Source of the DNA: Nocardioides sp.
Lineage (GTDB): Bacteria > Actinomycetota > Actinomycetes > Propionibacteriales > Nocardioidaceae
Reading direction: 5' to 3'
Assembly (NCBI RefSeq): GCF_014360585.1
Contig: NZ_JACIXG010000032.1
Span: forward strand, 1-52,870
DNA: 52,870 nt
Under the pieces are notes generated by a model that saw nothing but the letters and a program-made list of their open reading frames with translations, was not told where the DNA came from and did not search any database. Each line of letters starts with the position of its first letter. Within the stretch, counting starts at the first letter, position 1. The translations under genes were made by a program, and so were the position numbers. This document shows positions 7,364 through 15,570 of this stretch, piece by piece.

Positions 7364-8179
7364 GTGACTTCGACAGAGCAGCTGAAGACGTACGTCGACA
7401 CCTGGTGGTCCTCGGTCCAGGATCTCCTCACGCTCCTGGAGGAGCTCGCCGAGCCTGATTGGGACCTGGCCACCGACCTGCCCGGCTGGGACGTACGCGC
7501 CGTCGCCTCCCACGTCGCGCACCTCGAGGGCCTCACCGGCGGCGCACCCCGCGAGGATGCCGAGGTCCCCGAGTCCGAGCACATCAGGACGCCGATGGGC
7601 CAGTTCACCGAGATCGGCGTGCTCACCCGGCGCGACGCCTCACCGGCGAGCATCATCGACGAGATCCGCCGCTACGCCTCCGTACGCCACGACCAGCTGC
7701 TCGCCTCCCCGCCCGAGGACCCCGCAGCGCCGGCGTCCGGCGTCTTCGGCGCGATCGGTTGGACCACCGGAAAGCTGCTCCGCAACCGTCCGCTCGACCT
7801 CTGGTTGCACGAGCAGGACATCCGCCGCGCGACCGGCCGGCCGGGCGGCCTGGACACCGTCGGCGCCCTCCACACCACCGACTACCTGCTCGAAGGCGTC
7901 GGCTTCGTGCTCGCCAAGAAGGCCGGCGGCGCCCCCGGCTCGTCGGTGGTCGTCGAGGTCGAGGGCCACGCTCCGTACGCCTTCACGGTCACCAAGGACG
8001 GCAAGGGCGTCCCGCTGGCCACCCCGGTGGCCGACCCCACGGTCACGCTCTCCACCGACCGCGAGACGTACGTCCTCCTGGCCGGTGGCCGCGCCTCCGC
8101 CGACCCCTCGAGGGTGACGATCATCGGCGACACCACTCTCGGCACCAAGATCGTCGAGAACCTCAACATCACCCCCTGA
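7364..8179 (+). CDS. Maleylpyruvate isomerase-family (DinB-like) mycothiol-dependent enzyme
   Basis: Predicted 271-aa protein. The N-terminal DinB/MDMPI four-helix domain has LPGWDVRAVASHVAHLEG, where family members place metal-binding histidines, and LWLHEQDIRRATGRPGG near residues 146-162. The C-terminal half (about 195-271) resembles the MDMPI C-terminal/SCP-like domain with VTLSTDRETYVLLAGGRA. Family members are often mycothiol-dependent, which suits an actinobacterium; the reaction here is unknown. The GTG start is supported by a TAGGGT box at leaderless spacing. Confidence 0.85.
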   Translation: MTSTEQLKTYVDTWWSSVQDLLTLLEELAEPDWDLATDLPGWDVRAVASHVAHLEGLTGGAPREDAEVPESEHIRTPMGQFTEIGVLTRRDASPASIIDEIRRYASVRHDQLLASPPEDPAAPASGVFGAIGWTTGKLLRNRPLDLWLHEQDIRRATGRPGGLDTVGALHTTDYLLEGVGFVLAKKAGGAPGSSVVVEVEGHAPYAFTVTKDGKGVPLATPVADPTVTLSTDRETYVLLAGGRASADPSRVTIIGDTTLGTKIVENLNITP

Positions 8180-8193
8180 TAGCCGGTCCCCGT

Positions 8194-8199
8194 TAAAGT
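8194..8199 (+). promoter_or_regulatory. -10 box for the ArsA/Get3 pair, leaderless
   Basis: TAAAGT ends seven bases before ATG 8207. No ribosome-binding site is present between them, so a leaderless transcript is likely. Confidence 0.5.
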
Positions 8200-8206
8200 C
8201 GCTCCC

Positions 8207-9223
8207 ATGAGTTCCGACTGGCCACACGTGCAGCTGCATGTGGTGACTGGCAAGGGCGGCACGGGCAAGTCCACGGTGGCTGCAGCCCTGGCGCTCGGGC
8301 TGGCCTCCCATGGCAAGAACGTCCTGCTCTGCGAGGTCGAGGGCCGCCAGGGGGTGGCTCGGATGTTCGACGTCGACCCGCTGCCCTATGCGGAGACCCG
8401 GATCGCGACCGGGCTGCGGCTGCGGTCGCGATCGGGCGCCGACGCCGAGCCGGGCAACGTCTACGCCCTGCACATCGCCCCTGAAGAGGCTCTCCTCGAG
8501 TACCTCAAGATGTACTACAAGCTCGGTCCTGCCGGCCGCGCCCTCGACCGCTTCGGCGTCGTCGAGTTCGCCACCACGATCGCGCCCGGCGTGCGGGACG
8601 TCCTGCTCACCGGCAAGCTCTTCGAGGCCGTCCAGCGCAACAGCCGCAACAAGGGCGCGCGGACCTACGACGCCATCGTGCTCGACGCTCCCCCGACCGG
8701 CCGGATCACCAGCTTCCTCAACGTCTCCGAGTCCGTCGCGGGCCTGGCCAAGGTCGGTCCGATCAAGAACCAGGCCGACACGATGATGACCCTGTTCCGC
8801 TCCCGCCGCACCGCGGTCCATCTGGTCACGCTGCTCGAGGAGATGCCGGTCCAGGAGACCGCCGACGGCATCAGCGAGCTGCGAGCCGCCGGGCTCCCGG
8901 TCGGCGGCGTCATCATCAACCAGGTGCGCCCCCGCGACCTCCCCGACGACTCTCTCGCCCCCGCCCTCGCCGGCTCCCTCGACGGCGACGCCATCGCCGA
9001 AGACCTCAAGCGCGCCGGCGTCGAACCCGAGCCCGCCCTGATCTCCGCCCTCACCGACGAGGCGAAGGAGTACGCCGAGCGCCGAGCTCTCGAAGACGCC
9101 CAGCGTGACCTCGTCGCCGGTCTCGGTGTCCCCACCTACGAGCTCAACCGGCTCGCCGGCGGGATCGACATCGGTGGGCTCTACGAGCTCGCGGCGGAGC
9201 TCAAGGATCAGGGGCTGGCATGA
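8207..9223 (+). CDS. ArsA/Get3-family ATPase, first of a pair (BagA-like)
   Basis: Predicted 338-aa SIMIBI-class ATPase. The deviant Walker A motif VTGKGGTGKST carries the signature lysine as well as the P-loop lysine; switch regions include CEVEGRQGVARMF and LDAPPTGRI. It is equivalent to Rv3679 (BagA), which pairs with Rv3680 in mycobacteria and has been linked to glycerol/arsenite tolerance and Get3-like function. The stop overlaps the next gene by four bases (ATGA), so the two are co-translated and probably form a heterodimer (inference). Confidence 0.92.
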   Translation: MSSDWPHVQLHVVTGKGGTGKSTVAAALALGLASHGKNVLLCEVEGRQGVARMFDVDPLPYAETRIATGLRLRSRSGADAEPGNVYALHIAPEEALLEYLKMYYKLGPAGRALDRFGVVEFATTIAPGVRDVLLTGKLFEAVQRNSRNKGARTYDAIVLDAPPTGRITSFLNVSESVAGLAKVGPIKNQADTMMTLFRSRRTAVHLVTLLEEMPVQETADGISELRAAGLPVGGVIINQVRPRDLPDDSLAPALAGSLDGDAIAEDLKRAGVEPEPALISALTDEAKEYAERRALEDAQRDLVAGLGVPTYELNRLAGGIDIGGLYELAAELKDQGLA

Positions 9224-10386
9224 CGTCACATCCACGCGTCGGCCCGCTGGCCGCCCACGGCGACCACACCCAGGCTCTCGAGGTCGACCGGCTCCTCGAC
9301 GACCTCGACACCCACATCATCGTCTGCTGCGGCAGCGGTGGCGTGGGCAAGACGACCACGTCGGCCGCCCTCGCCCTCCGAGCGGCCGAGCGCGGTCGCA
9401 AGGTGGTGGTGCTGACGATCGATCCTGCTCGGCGCCTCGCCCAGTCGATGGGCATCGCCCAGCTAGACAACACGCCTCGGCCCGTTCCTGGGGTCGGCCC
9501 GGGTCGGCTCGACGCGATGATGCTCGACATGAAACGCACCTTCGACGAGGTGGTCGAGTCCCAGGCCAGTCCGGAGAAGGCGCAGCAGATCCTCAACAAC
9601 CAGTTCTACATCGCGCTGAGCTCGAGCTTCGCCGGCACGCAGGAATACATGGCGATGGAGAAGCTCGGCCAGCTCTACCGCGACTCCTTCGCCCACAACG
9701 GCGGCAGCGGCGACTACGACCTGATCGTCGTCGACACGCCCCCGAGCAGGAGCGCTCTCGACTTCCTCGACGCTCCCGAGCGTCTCTCGAGCTTCCTTGA
9801 CGGCCGCTTCCTACGCCTGATGCTGGCCCCCACGAAGGGCCCGGTCCGGCTCATGTCGGCCGGGATCAACCTCGTCACCAACGCGCTCAAGAAGGTCCTC
9901 GGCGGGCAGATGCTCACCGACCTGCAGACCTTCGTGACCGCGCTCGACACGGTCTTCGGTGGCTTCCGGCAGCGGGCCCAGGAGACGTACGCGCTGCTTC
10001 AGGCCGACGAGACCGCCTTCCTCGTCATCGCGGCGCCCGAGCCCGATGCGCTCCGGGAGGCCGCCTACTTCGTCGAGCGTCTCTCCGGCGACCGGATGCC
10101 CCTTCAGGGACTGGTCGTCAACCGAGCGACCCTGCCCGACGACGCCTCGCTCACCGCCGCCGCGGCCGGGGCGGCAGCGGAGCGGCTCCCTGACGCGCCC
10201 CTCACCGCCGGGCTGCTGAGGCTCCACGCCGACCGCGCCCGCTTGGTCGAACGCCAGGATCAGCTGCGCGAGCGCTTCGCCGTGGCCCATCCGCAGGTCC
10301 CGACCGCCGTCGTGCCGGCGCTGCCCGGCGACGTACACGATCTCGACGGGCTCCGCGAGATCGCCCGACTGCTGGCCCAGGAATGA
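9220..10386 (+). CDS. ArsA/Get3-family ATPase, second of a pair (BagB-like)
   Basis: Predicted 388-aa ATPase with the P-loop CCGSGGVGKTTTSAALAL. The signature lysine expected before GGxGKT is replaced by serine, unlike the upstream partner. Other conserved parts include LTIDPARRLAQSMG (switch I-like Asp) and VVDTPPSRSALDFLD. A central stretch with LRLMLAPTKGPVRLM and VTNALKKVLGGQ may form the client-binding helical region. It corresponds to Rv3680 (BagB). Missing the signature lysine suggests its active site depends on the neighbouring protein in a heterodimer. Confidence 0.92.
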   Translation: MTSHPRVGPLAAHGDHTQALEVDRLLDDLDTHIIVCCGSGGVGKTTTSAALALRAAERGRKVVVLTIDPARRLAQSMGIAQLDNTPRPVPGVGPGRLDAMMLDMKRTFDEVVESQASPEKAQQILNNQFYIALSSSFAGTQEYMAMEKLGQLYRDSFAHNGGSGDYDLIVVDTPPSRSALDFLDAPERLSSFLDGRFLRLMLAPTKGPVRLMSAGINLVTNALKKVLGGQMLTDLQTFVTALDTVFGGFRQRAQETYALLQADETAFLVIAAPEPDALREAAYFVERLSGDRMPLQGLVVNRATLPDDASLTAAAAGAAAERLPDAPLTAGLLRLHADRARLVERQDQLRERFAVAHPQVPTAVVPALPGDVHDLDGLREIARLLAQE

Positions 10387-10389
10387 GCC

Positions 10390-10421
10390 GAGCCAGGACG
10401 TACGCAGATACGTCCTGGCTC
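10390..10421. terminator. Hairpin between convergent arsA2 and whiB4
   Basis: A perfect 13-bp stem (GAGCCAGGACGTA with TACGTCCTGGCTC) and a 6-nt loop lie four bases past the ATPase stop and before the whiB stop. It can serve both strands; there is no strong T-tract. Confidence 0.7.
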
Positions 10422-10464
10422 AAACCTTGATCTTCAGCGATCCACTCGAGTAGGGGACGAGTGC

Positions 10465-10740
10465 TCACTCCACGATGGCACGGGTGCGCGCGGCCTCGAG
10501 CACCGCACGCCACGAAGCGTTCGGGCTGCGACGGAGCAGAGCACGACGCTCACGCTCGGTCATGCCGCCCCAGACACCCCACTCGATCTGGTTGTCGAGC
10601 GCCTCGGCCAGGCACTCGGTGCGGACGACGCAGCCGGAGCAGACCATCTTGGCCTTGTTCTGCTCGGCTCCCCGGACGAAGAGCTCGTCGGGCTCGTTCT
10701 CACGACATGCAGCCTGCAGCGACCATTCATCAATCCACAT
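10465..10740 (-). CDS. whiB4: WhiB4-type iron-sulfur transcription factor
   Basis: Predicted 91-aa WhiB protein. Four cysteines (Cys12, Cys34, Cys37, Cys43; pattern C-x21-C-x2-C-x5-C) bind a [4Fe-4S] cluster, followed by the turn GVWGGMTERERRAL that contacts sigma factor. The segment PDELFVRGAEQNKAK and the position between the BagAB-like pair and ponA2 match WhiB4 (Rv3681c), a redox-responsive regulator in mycobacteria. The N-terminus is shorter than in M. tuberculosis WhiB4. The ATG has GAAGGGAT upstream. Confidence 0.93.
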   Translation of the reverse strand: MWIDEWSLQAACRENEPDELFVRGAEQNKAKMVCSGCVVRTECLAEALDNQIEWGVWGGMTERERRALLRRSPNASWRAVLEAARTRAIVE

Positions 10741-10953
10741 TGTGTGCCATCCCTTCGTCGGAGCGCTTCGCCCTCCCCAAATGACGGCGTGAGCGCCCGT
10801 GCGGACTAAAGGTTAAAGACCGCAACCTCTCTAGTGACACACCCTTCTGGCCCAAAGTATGTAGCCCGAAATGACTAGGAGGGTCCCAGGGCCCCCCTTT
10901 GACCCACCTGTGCGGGGCCAACTGCGAATCATGTGCTATTAGCCGCGATCGCC

Positions 10954-10959
10954 TACGAT
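10954..10959 (+). promoter_or_regulatory. -10 box for ponA2, leaderless
   Basis: TACGAT ends seven bases before ATG 10967 and overlaps the in-frame ATG at 10958. The spacing favours a leaderless message starting at 10967. The rest of the whiB4-ponA2 gap (10741-10953) shows no other feature I can support. Confidence 0.5.
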
Positions 10960-10966
10960 GACCAGC

Positions 10967-13357
10967 ATGTCCTCGCCGTCGCTGCGCCCGCAGACCGTGC
11001 TCAAGCACCTCGCCGTCATGTGCGGTGTGGCAGCCGTCCTCGGAGTCGTCGCCGCAGGTCTGGCCATCCCCTTCGCCGGCGTGGCCGGGATCGCGGCCAA
11101 AGAGACCGCCGAGAAGATGGACTCGCTGCCGCAGGCCTTCGAGATCGACGAGATGTCCCAGACGACCAAGATCGTCGACCGCAAGGGCAAGCTGATCACG
11201 ACGCTCTACGACCAGAACCGCGTCTACCGCCCGCTCGACCAGATCTCGTCCAACATGACGAAGGCTCTCCTGGCGATCGAGGACTACCGCTTCTACCAGC
11301 ACGGCGCGATGGACCTCAAGGGCACTCTGCGCGCGCTGATCACCAACCAGGCCAGCGACTCGGTGCAGGGTGGCTCCTCGATCACCCAGCAGCTGGTGAA
11401 GACGACGCTGGTCTACTCCGCGAAGACGGAGGAGGAGCGTAAGGCCGCGATCGAGAAGTCGACCGCCCGCAAGATCCGCGAGCTGCGCTACGCAATCGCG
11501 CTGGAGGAGAAGCACTCCAAGGACTGGATCCTCGAGCGCTACCTCAACGCGGCCTACTTCGGCGACGGCGCCTACGGCGTCCAGGCCGCCGCCAAGCACT
11601 ACTTCAACGTCAACGCCTCCGAGCTCAACTGGCAGCAGTCGGCGATGCTGGCCGGGATGGTGAAGAACCCCACCGGTTACGACCCGACCAACTACCCCGA
11701 CGCCACCATCGCCCGCCGCAACGTCGTCCTCGACCGGATGGCCGGGCTCAACGTCATCTCCCGCCCCGAGGCGGAGAAGATGAAGGACGCCGACCTCGGC
11801 CTCAACGTCCAGAAGCAGCGCAACGGCTGCCTCGGCTCGTCCGCGGAGTTCTTCTGCGACTACGTGATCAACTGGCTGGTCAAGGACCCCGCATTCGGCG
11901 AGACCGAGGCCGATCGGCTGGCCCTGCTCAAGTCGGGCGGCCTGACGATCAAGACGACCCTCGACCAGCGCTTCCAGGATGCCGCCCAGGAATCGGTCGA
12001 GGACCACGTCTACGCGACCGACGACGCGATCGGCGCCCTGGCGATGGTCGAGCCCGGCACCGGCCGGGTGCGCGGGCTCGCCCAGTCTCGCCCGATGGGT
12101 GACAAGCGGAAGAAGGGTCAGTCCTACCTGAACTACATGGTGCCGACGCAGTACGGCGACTCCGCCGGGTTCCAGGCCGGGTCGACGTTCAAGCCGTTCG
12201 TGCTCACCGCGGCGATCGAGCAGGGCTTTCCGCTCAAGCAGAAGATCAACTCGCCGGAGAACATCGTCCTCCAGGAGTCGTCGTTCGCCGGCTGCCCCGG
12301 AGACGGCAACCGCGTCGGCACGTGGCCGGTCGGAAACTCGACGACGAGTGGGGCGAAGGACGCGTACACCGGCACACGCGAGTCGGTGAACACTTTCTAC
12401 GCCCAACTGGAGCAGATCACCGGCCTCTGTGCCCCCTACAAGATGGCCCAGAAGATGGGCATCCAGCTGACCGACCCCAAGGACGAGCGAGTGCCGTCCT
12501 TCACCCTCGGCGTCACCAGTGTGAGCCCGCTGGAGATGGCCGAGGCGTACGCCACGTTCGGTGCCCGCGGCAAGCACTGTGACTCGATCCCCGTGAACGA
12601 GATCCTCGACGCGAACGACAAGGTGATCAAGAAGTACGAGCCCAAGTGCCAGCAGGTGATGGCCAAGGGCACCGCCGATGCGGTCAACGACATCCTTCGC
12701 GGACTGCTCGAAGGCGGATTCGCGAGCAATGAGGCACTCTCCGTCCCTGCTGCAGGCAAGACGGGAACCATCAACGGCAACCGGGCTGTCTGGTTCATGG
12801 GATACACCCCGAAGCTCGCCACCGCCGCCATGATCGCCGGAGCGAACTACGACGGCACCTGGAAGTCCCTCAACGGACAGGTCGTCGGGGGCTCCTACAT
12901 CGGCTCGGCCTCTGGTTCCGGACAGGCCGCCCCGATGTGGGGCGATGCGATGCAGGTGATCGACCAGTACCTCAAGGCGCAGGACTTCCACGAGGTCGAC
13001 CCGCAGGTGATCGCGGGCAACACGGTAGACGTCCCCTGGGTCGGCGGCATGACGGTCTCGAAGGCGACGAAGGTGCTGCGGAACGCCGGCTTCCAGGTCC
13101 AGGTCGGCCCCGAGGCGTACTCCGACTACGACCGTGGTCTGGTCGCCTTCACCACCCCGTCCGGCGACGCCGCCGAGGGTTCGCCGATCACGATCTACAC
13201 CTCGCTCGGACCGGAGCCGAAACCCGACCCCAAGCCTGACAAGAAGCCCGACAAGAAGAAGCCCGAGGACGAGGGCGGCGACGAAAAGCCCGGCAACGGG
13301 AAGCCGGCAGCGGCCCGGCAAGAGCCTGATTTCGGCTGGGAGTGGCCGAGCGACTGA
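10967..13357 (+). CDS. ponA2: Bifunctional class A penicillin-binding protein with PASTA domain (PonA2-like)
   Basis: Predicted 796-aa peptidoglycan synthase. A membrane anchor (about residues 15-40) precedes the GT51 glycosyltransferase domain, with EDYRFYQHGAMD and GGSSITQQLVK. The transpeptidase domain has the SxxK serine in GSTFKPF (about residue 405), SVN in RESVNTF and KTGTI (about 597). One PASTA domain (about 685-750) is followed by a Pro/Lys/Asp/Glu-rich tail. Domain order and location beside whiB4 match PonA2 (Rv3682). ATG 10967 is preferred over 10958 because the -10 box overlaps the earlier ATG. Confidence 0.95.
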   Translation: MSSPSLRPQTVLKHLAVMCGVAAVLGVVAAGLAIPFAGVAGIAAKETAEKMDSLPQAFEIDEMSQTTKIVDRKGKLITTLYDQNRVYRPLDQISSNMTKALLAIEDYRFYQHGAMDLKGTLRALITNQASDSVQGGSSITQQLVKTTLVYSAKTEEERKAAIEKSTARKIRELRYAIALEEKHSKDWILERYLNAAYFGDGAYGVQAAAKHYFNVNASELNWQQSAMLAGMVKNPTGYDPTNYPDATIARRNVVLDRMAGLNVISRPEAEKMKDADLGLNVQKQRNGCLGSSAEFFCDYVINWLVKDPAFGETEADRLALLKSGGLTIKTTLDQRFQDAAQESVEDHVYATDDAIGALAMVEPGTGRVRGLAQSRPMGDKRKKGQSYLNYMVPTQYGDSAGFQAGSTFKPFVLTAAIEQGFPLKQKINSPENIVLQESSFAGCPGDGNRVGTWPVGNSTTSGAKDAYTGTRESVNTFYAQLEQITGLCAPYKMAQKMGIQLTDPKDERVPSFTLGVTSVSPLEMAEAYATFGARGKHCDSIPVNEILDANDKVIKKYEPKCQQVMAKGTADAVNDILRGLLEGGFASNEALSVPAAGKTGTINGNRAVWFMGYTPKLATAAMIAGANYDGTWKSLNGQVVGGSYIGSASGSGQAAPMWGDAMQVIDQYLKAQDFHEVDPQVIAGNTVDVPWVGGMTVSKATKVLRNAGFQVQVGPEAYSDYDRGLVAFTTPSGDAAEGSPITIYTSLGPEPKPDPKPDKKPDKKKPEDEGGDEKPGNGKPAAARQEPDFGWEWPSD

Positions 13358-13371
13358 CGCCACGCCCAGCC

Positions 13372-13412
13372 AACGACTGTGGCCCCACCGATCCGGTGGG
13401 GCCACAGTCGTT
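13372..13412. terminator. Strong bidirectional terminator between ponA2 and yqeY
   Basis: A perfect 19-bp stem (arms 13372-13390 and 13394-13412, GC-rich core) with a 3-nt loop ATC sits between two convergent genes. The stem starts AACGACTGTGG and ends CCACAGTCGTT. Confidence 0.88.
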
Positions 13413-13424
13413 CTCCGGCCCCGC

Positions 13425-13883
13425 TCAGCCGAGCTGCTTGCGCACCTCTGCGGCGACGGCGCCACCGTCGGCACGGCCCTTGGTCTGCGGGGTCAGGATG
13501 CCCATCACCTTGCCCATGGCGCGCATCCCGTCCTCGGCGGCACCGGTCTGGGCGACGGCCTTGCTGACCAGGTCGGAGATCTCCTCGGCGCTCAGCTGAG
13601 CGGGAAGGTACTCGGTGATCACCGCGGCCTCCGCGGTCTCCTTCTCGGCCTGCTCGGTGCGGCCACCCTCGGCGAAGGCAGTGGCCGCCTCGCGACGCTT
13701 CTTGGCCTCGCGGGTGAGGATCGTGGTGATCTCGTCGTCGGTGAGCTCCTTGGCCTCCTTGCCGGCGACCTCGGCCTCGGTGATCGAGGCCATGACCATG
13801 CGCAGCGTCCCGGCGCGGTCCTTGTCGCGGGCCTTCATCGCAGAGGTCAGATCGGTGCGGAGTCGGTCCTTCAAAGAGCTCAT
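13425..13883 (-). CDS. GatB/YqeY-domain protein
   Basis: Predicted 152-aa YqeY-like protein, related to the tail domain of the GatB amidotransferase subunit. It begins MSSLKDRLRTDLTSAMKARD and has the family segment MVMASITEAEVAGK plus the C-terminal MGKVMGILTPQTKGRADGG. The family is proposed to bind tRNA or act near translation, but its role is unsettled. ATG 13883 is chosen by homology; the extended frame runs into the divergent phosphoesterase gene, whose start lies only 25 bases away. Confidence 0.9.
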   Translation of the reverse strand: MSSLKDRLRTDLTSAMKARDKDRAGTLRMVMASITEAEVAGKEAKELTDDEITTILTREAKKRREAATAFAEGGRTEQAEKETAEAAVITEYLPAQLSAEEISDLVSKAVAQTGAAEDGMRAMGKVMGILTPQTKGRADGGAVAAEVRKQLG

Positions 13884-13908
13884 GGAACCATTGTGGCAGG
13901 GTTGAGCC

Positions 13909-14841
13909 ATGCGGCTCGCCTCAGTGATCGGCCCAGTAGTCGGCACAGCACTCGGCACCGGGCTCGCCACCGGCGCGGCCATGACGACGTACGCCCTGTG
14001 GGAGGCCCGTCAGTACACCCTGCGCCGCGTGAGACTGCCGGTGCTCCCGGAGGGCGCGGACCCGCTCCGCGTGCTGCACCTCTCCGACATGCACGTGGTC
14101 CCGTCGCAGCACAAGAAGCTCGACTGGATCGCCTCGCTGGCCGCGCTGAAGCCGGACCTGGTCGTCGACACCGGTGACAACCTCGCCGACCGACGGGCGG
14201 TGCCGGCGGTCGTCAACGCCCTCGGCACGCTGCTCGACGTGCCCGGCGTCTTCGTGCACGGCTCCAACGACTACTACGAGCCGCGGATGCGCAACCCGAT
14301 CGGCTACCTGCTGCCGGACCGCGGCAAGCGGCGTACGAATGTTCCCGAGCTCCCCTGGCGTGATCTGACCGCCTCTTTCACCAAGTCCGGCTGGCTGGAT
14401 CTCACCAACACGCGCTCGTCGTTGACCGTCAAGGGCATCGAGTTCGCTTTCGCCGGGGTCGACGACCCCCACCTCCGCCTCGACGACCTGCCGGCGGTCG
14501 CGGGCCCCGCCGACCCATCCGCGGACGTACGCCTCGGGGTTGCGCACGCGCCGTACCTGCGGGTCCTGGACCAGTTCACCGCGGATGGCTACGACGCGAT
14601 CCTGGCGGGGCACACCCATGGCGGCCAGATCTGCCTGCCCGGCGGGCGGGCGCTCGCGACCAACTGCGATCTCGACCCCGCCCGGGTGCGCGGGCTGCAC
14701 ACGCACACCCACGGTGGGCGGCAGGCTTGGATGCACGTATCGGCCGGACTCGGCACCTCCCCGTACACCCGGATCCGGATCGCCTGCCGCCCCGAGGCCA
14801 CCCTCCTGACGCTGACTCCGCGTGGCGCTTCTCGCGGATAG
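13909..14841 (+). CDS. Membrane-anchored metallophosphoesterase
   Basis: Predicted 310-aa calcineurin-like phosphoesterase. An N-terminal hydrophobic stretch (about residues 5-28) probably anchors it. Metal-binding motifs run in order: LSDMHVV, DTGDNLAD, HGSNDYYEP (GNHD-like with Ser in place of Asn-His arrangement) and AGHTHGGQICLP. It corresponds to Rv3683, which also follows ponA2. The substrate is unknown; YkuE-like family members act on lipid-linked or nucleotide phosphates. Confidence 0.9.
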   Translation: MRLASVIGPVVGTALGTGLATGAAMTTYALWEARQYTLRRVRLPVLPEGADPLRVLHLSDMHVVPSQHKKLDWIASLAALKPDLVVDTGDNLADRRAVPAVVNALGTLLDVPGVFVHGSNDYYEPRMRNPIGYLLPDRGKRRTNVPELPWRDLTASFTKSGWLDLTNTRSSLTVKGIEFAFAGVDDPHLRLDDLPAVAGPADPSADVRLGVAHAPYLRVLDQFTADGYDAILAGHTHGGQICLPGGRALATNCDLDPARVRGLHTHTHGGRQAWMHVSAGLGTSPYTRIRIACRPEATLLTLTPRGASRG

Positions 14842-14873
14842 GGCTCGATTACGGGTGAGGGGAGTCTCTGGGC

Positions 14874-14879
14874 TATGCT
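14874..14879 (+). promoter_or_regulatory. -10 box for tRNA-Pro
   Basis: TATGCT lies 35 bases before the tRNA 5' end, which gives a start near 14886 and a short 5' leader for RNase P. A poor -35 (TTACGG, 19-nt spacer) is the only candidate. Confidence 0.5.
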
Positions 14880-14913
14880 CAACTCTCGTTGGACCGTTGA
14901 TCGGTGCAGCATT

Positions 14914-14987
14914 CGGGTTGTAGCGCAGCTTGGTAGCGCACCTCGTTCGGGACGAGGGGGCCGCAGGTTCAAATCCTGTCAACCCGA
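14914..14987 (+). tRNA. tRNA-Pro (anticodon CGG)
   Basis: The acceptor arms CGGGTTG and CAACCCG pair fully. The anticodon stem CCTCG/CGAGG encloses the loop TTCGGGA, giving anticodon CGG, and GCAGG-TTCAAAT-CCTGT is the T arm. The discriminator is A and CCA is not encoded. It decodes CCG. Confidence 0.95.
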
Positions 14988-14993
14988 CAGCGA

Positions 14994-15031
14994 GTTCAGG
15001 CTCGGAGATCACCAGATCTCCGGGCCTGAAC
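14994..15031 (+). terminator. Terminator after tRNA-Pro
   Basis: A 17-bp stem with one G-T wobble (GTTCAGGCT... with ...GGCCTGAAC) and loop ACCA is followed by TGTTTCT, seven bases after the tRNA. Confidence 0.85.
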
Positions 15032-15046
15032 CTGTTTCTGGCCGAG

Positions 15047-15052
15047 TAGTGT
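15047..15052 (+). promoter_or_regulatory. -10 box for a leaderless mRNA
   Basis: TAGTGT ends seven bases before ATG 15060 with no ribosome-binding site between, matching the leaderless pattern of several genes nearby. Confidence 0.5.
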
Positions 15053-15059
15053 CGACGAC

Positions 15060-15518
15060 ATGAGCTTCGACACTCGCAACGGCACCCGCGGCGCCAGGCA
15101 GCCCACCGCCAACCCCCTCCTGAAGCTGGGCAACAGGCTGATGATGCTCCGGGCCCGCAAGAGCACCGGCACCACCGCCGGGATGCGACTGCTCGTGCTC
15201 ACCACTATCGGCAAGAAGAGCGGCGAGCCCCGCTCGTCGCCGCTCGCCTGGTTCCCCGGCGAGGACGGCACCTGGCTGGTGGTCGCCTCGGCAGGCGGCG
15301 CGGTGAAGAACCCGGCTTGGTACTACAACCTCGCCGCTCACCCGGACCGCGTCACCATCGAGCTCGGCGGTGAGACGATCCCCGTGGCCGCCGAGCAGCT
15401 CCACGGCGAGGAGCGCGCACGAGTCTGGGCCGAGATCGTCGACTCGGCCGCCAACTTCGGGAGCTATGAGGAGAAGACCGACCGCGAGATCCCGGTCATC
15501 CGCCTGACCCGCGCCTGA
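15060..15518 (+). CDS. Deazaflavin (F420)-dependent nitroreductase-family protein
   Basis: Predicted 152-aa split-barrel protein of the Ddn/AclJ (nitroreductase, F420H2-dependent) family. Signatures are LTTIGKKSGEPRSSPLAWF (about residues 45-63) and KNPAWYYNLAAHPDRVTIEL (about 82-101), which form the cofactor-binding groove in Ddn. Members use F420H2 to reduce quinones or nitro compounds; the substrate here is unknown. The gene follows the tRNA-Pro terminator and is probably monocistronic. Confidence 0.9.
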   Translation: MSFDTRNGTRGARQPTANPLLKLGNRLMMLRARKSTGTTAGMRLLVLTTIGKKSGEPRSSPLAWFPGEDGTWLVVASAGGAVKNPAWYYNLAAHPDRVTIELGGETIPVAAEQLHGEERARVWAEIVDSAANFGSYEEKTDREIPVIRLTRA

Positions 15519-15570
15519 GTTCGATCCTCCTGGGTTCAATTGTGGCGTACGGCATGCGAAACTGCCCCTC

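Noticed and set aside
10730..13474. 914-codon open frame opposite ponA2
   Set aside because: The strand with PBP motifs is the coding one; the opposite frame has no domain and spans the terminator.
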